Below are positions 62,192 to 64,000 of a stretch of DNA of 64,000 nt, piece after piece. The notes under the pieces are model-generated. The model worked only from the letters and a program-made list of their open reading frames with translations. It had not been told where the DNA came from and did no database searches. Both the position numbers and the translations under genes were made by a program. Every line of letters starts with the position of its first letter. Within the stretch, counting starts at the first letter, position 1. The DNA is from Vibrio sp. J1-1 (lineage in GTDB: Bacteria; Pseudomonadota; Gammaproteobacteria; Enterobacterales; Vibrionaceae), in the NCBI RefSeq assembly GCF_021728395.1, contig NZ_JAKKCM010000011.1, positions 62,001 through 126,000 of the forward strand, given 5' to 3'.

Positions 62192-62617
62192 CTAACTTTT
62201 AGGGCGAATAAATTTTCCTATTGCACTCACTCTGACTTCTTCATCTACTATTAGCTGAGCGACTAACTGATAAACACCCCGCTTTTCCCTTTCGCAATGC
62301 GCGGTAATTTCAATATGTTCATTTAAAGCAATAGGCGCGTGATAGCGGACATCGAGCTGAGCCGTCAGTGCTTCGACACCCATCGACAACAAGCAATTGG
62401 TCATCGCGCCATCGAGTAGTGAACTGGCGATACCACCATGCAACAGTCCTGTGTAACCTTGATGACGGTTAAGCACATCGAATTCGCCAAAAATGGAATG
62501 ATCCGATAGCTGTTGGTAATGGACGGATAAAGAGTGGGGATTGTTTGCAATTGGTGCGCACACTGCGCAATGGTCGTGGGACTGATGAGGTTGATGATGT
62601 TCAGTATCTGTTAGCAT
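62192..62617 (-). CDS. PaaI family hotdog thioesterase
   Basis: 141 residues. Hotdog fold, LHGGIASSLLDGAMTNCL near 58-75 holding the catalytic region. His-rich head (HHQPHQSHDHCAVCAP) with a CAVC pair is unusual for the family and may bind a metal. Confidence 0.83.
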   Translation of the reverse strand: MLTDTEHHQPHQSHDHCAVCAPIANNPHSLSVHYQQLSDHSIFGEFDVLNRHQGYTGLLHGGIASSLLDGAMTNCLLSMGVEALTAQLDVRYHAPIALNEHIEITAHCEREKRGVYQLVAQLIVDEEVRVSAIGKFIRPKS

Positions 62618-62731
62618 AGTGGCACTTTACACGGTCTAAAAATGTGTATTTAGCATATGCCAAATACTCTGGCGGAAGTCGCGAGTAATCTATGTTTGCA
62701 GTATGTAGACATTCAACGGCGAACAACAGCC

Positions 62732-63007
62732 TTAGCGTCTTTGACAGCTAGTACAGCCGCGGCATGCTGAACGGGTAGTTTTGTCCAGCAAACTGCGTTG
62801 CACTTTGCAGTACGCATTCTTGAGTGCTCGACGTGCTGAAAACCAATCATCGGGTTTGGTCAAAATTAAGTAGCCGTTAAATCGCTTTACTAGTTCGGTG
62901 CGATTACTCTCGATAAATTGGCTGTCGAACTCGATCTCGAAATAATTCAAGGCCTCTTCTATGCGAGAGAAGCTAGCGATTTTTTCTTGAATAGCATTTT
63001 GAGTCAT
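62732..63007 (-). CDS. NifW-like small protein with Cys-rich tail
   Basis: 91 residues from ATG 63007; an earlier non-ATG start at 63034 has no ribosome site. The middle fits the NifW pattern: SRIEEALNYFEIEFDSQFIE, then LVKRFNGYLIL and WFSARRALKNAY. It ends CRGCTSCQRR, three Cys in a CxxCxxC-type layout. NifW protects nitrogenase in nitrogen fixers, but no nif gene is visible here, so the role must differ or involve other iron-sulphur or oxygen-labile proteins. Confidence 0.7.
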   Translation of the reverse strand: MTQNAIQEKIASFSRIEEALNYFEIEFDSQFIESNRTELVKRFNGYLILTKPDDWFSARRALKNAYCKVQRSLLDKTTRSACRGCTSCQRR

Positions 63008-63133
63008 AATTCTGCACTTAGGTTGGCCGTTCAACGCAGTTTAATTGCTATTCATTACGCTTGCTTTGATTTCTAGATGGTTAACGTCCAAAACGGGTTT
63101 GATTGCGTGGTGAGATCGCCGATATCACTTATA

Positions 63134-63165
63134 AAAAACAGGCGGACATCATGTCCGCCTGTGTT
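63134..63165 (-). terminator. Terminator after katG
   Basis: Twelve-base stem (63138-63149 with 63151-63162) with one central base, A run at 63133-63138 giving T on the minus strand. Confidence 0.85.
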
Positions 63166-63203
63166 TATTGTAAGCCAGTTAATAACCGTATTCTCTTGTT
63201 TCG

Positions 63204-64000
<797 letters not shown>

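Overview
The window looks like a chromosomal stretch of a marine gammaproteobacterium, most likely a Vibrio. The basis is recall of families, not a database search: the gene neighbourhoods (ravA-viaA, sbcDC, dld with a LysR gene, qorB beside an HxlR gene), small families I know mainly from vibrios (DUF2999, a DUF2607-like protein) and multiple tRNA loci. Base composition is moderate. There is no prophage, CRISPR array, integrase or intact insertion sequence.

Layout. 1-14.6 kb is the most accessory part: the 3' end of a PAS-GGDEF gene, a tRNA-Leu/tRNA-Cys operon, a decayed transposase, a secreted metalloprotease facing a large secreted protein of unknown function, a CHASE4-GGDEF cyclase, a CHAD protein, a lipase-3 protein, and a probably Zur-controlled operon (His-rich outer-membrane protein, metal-binding protein, permease, no ATPase). 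It closes with a second tRNA operon in which tRNA-Gly has a broken T arm. The two tRNA operons lie in the same orientation about 13.3 kb apart and share promoter and genes. 15-28.8 kb is core metabolism and stress: AzlCD exporter, D-lactate dehydrogenase, a lone tRNA-Cys, RavA-ViaA, Nudix hydrolase, threonine aldolase, cytochrome c, an M14-like deacylase, lipocalin, a cystatin-like lipoprotein, and the QorB/HxlR pair.

28.9-42.6 kb holds a CUT2-type sugar ABC transporter, an unassigned three-gene operon led by a DUF2589 protein, sbcDC, a CurA-like reductase with a divergent OhrR/MarR regulator, and a YceB-like lipoprotein. 42.9-51.2 kb contains two ABC importers: a dipeptide/nickel-type system with a fused double ATPase, preceded by a small His/Cys protein with a good Zur box at its promoter, and a polar amino-acid system followed upstream by an RpiR regulator.

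52.6-61.3 kb reads as one physiological module. A Cache-domain histidine kinase, a NarL-type regulator and a LysR regulator overlap head to tail and run into a CoA-transferase and a FabG-like reductase. Divergent from them is a TRAP transporter (DctPQM) whose binding protein resembles 2-oxo-acid binders. The simplest reading is sensing, import and CoA-activation of a small organic acid. The window ends with small housekeeping genes (DUF2999, MazG-like, PaaI thioesterase, NifW-like) and the 3' part of katG.

Best candidates for something undescribed are the DUF2589 three-gene operon (33.7-35.6 kb), the two Zur-linked metal loci with unusual composition (10.4-13.4 and 42.9-48.1 kb), and the disrupted tRNA-Gly with its duplicated operon.
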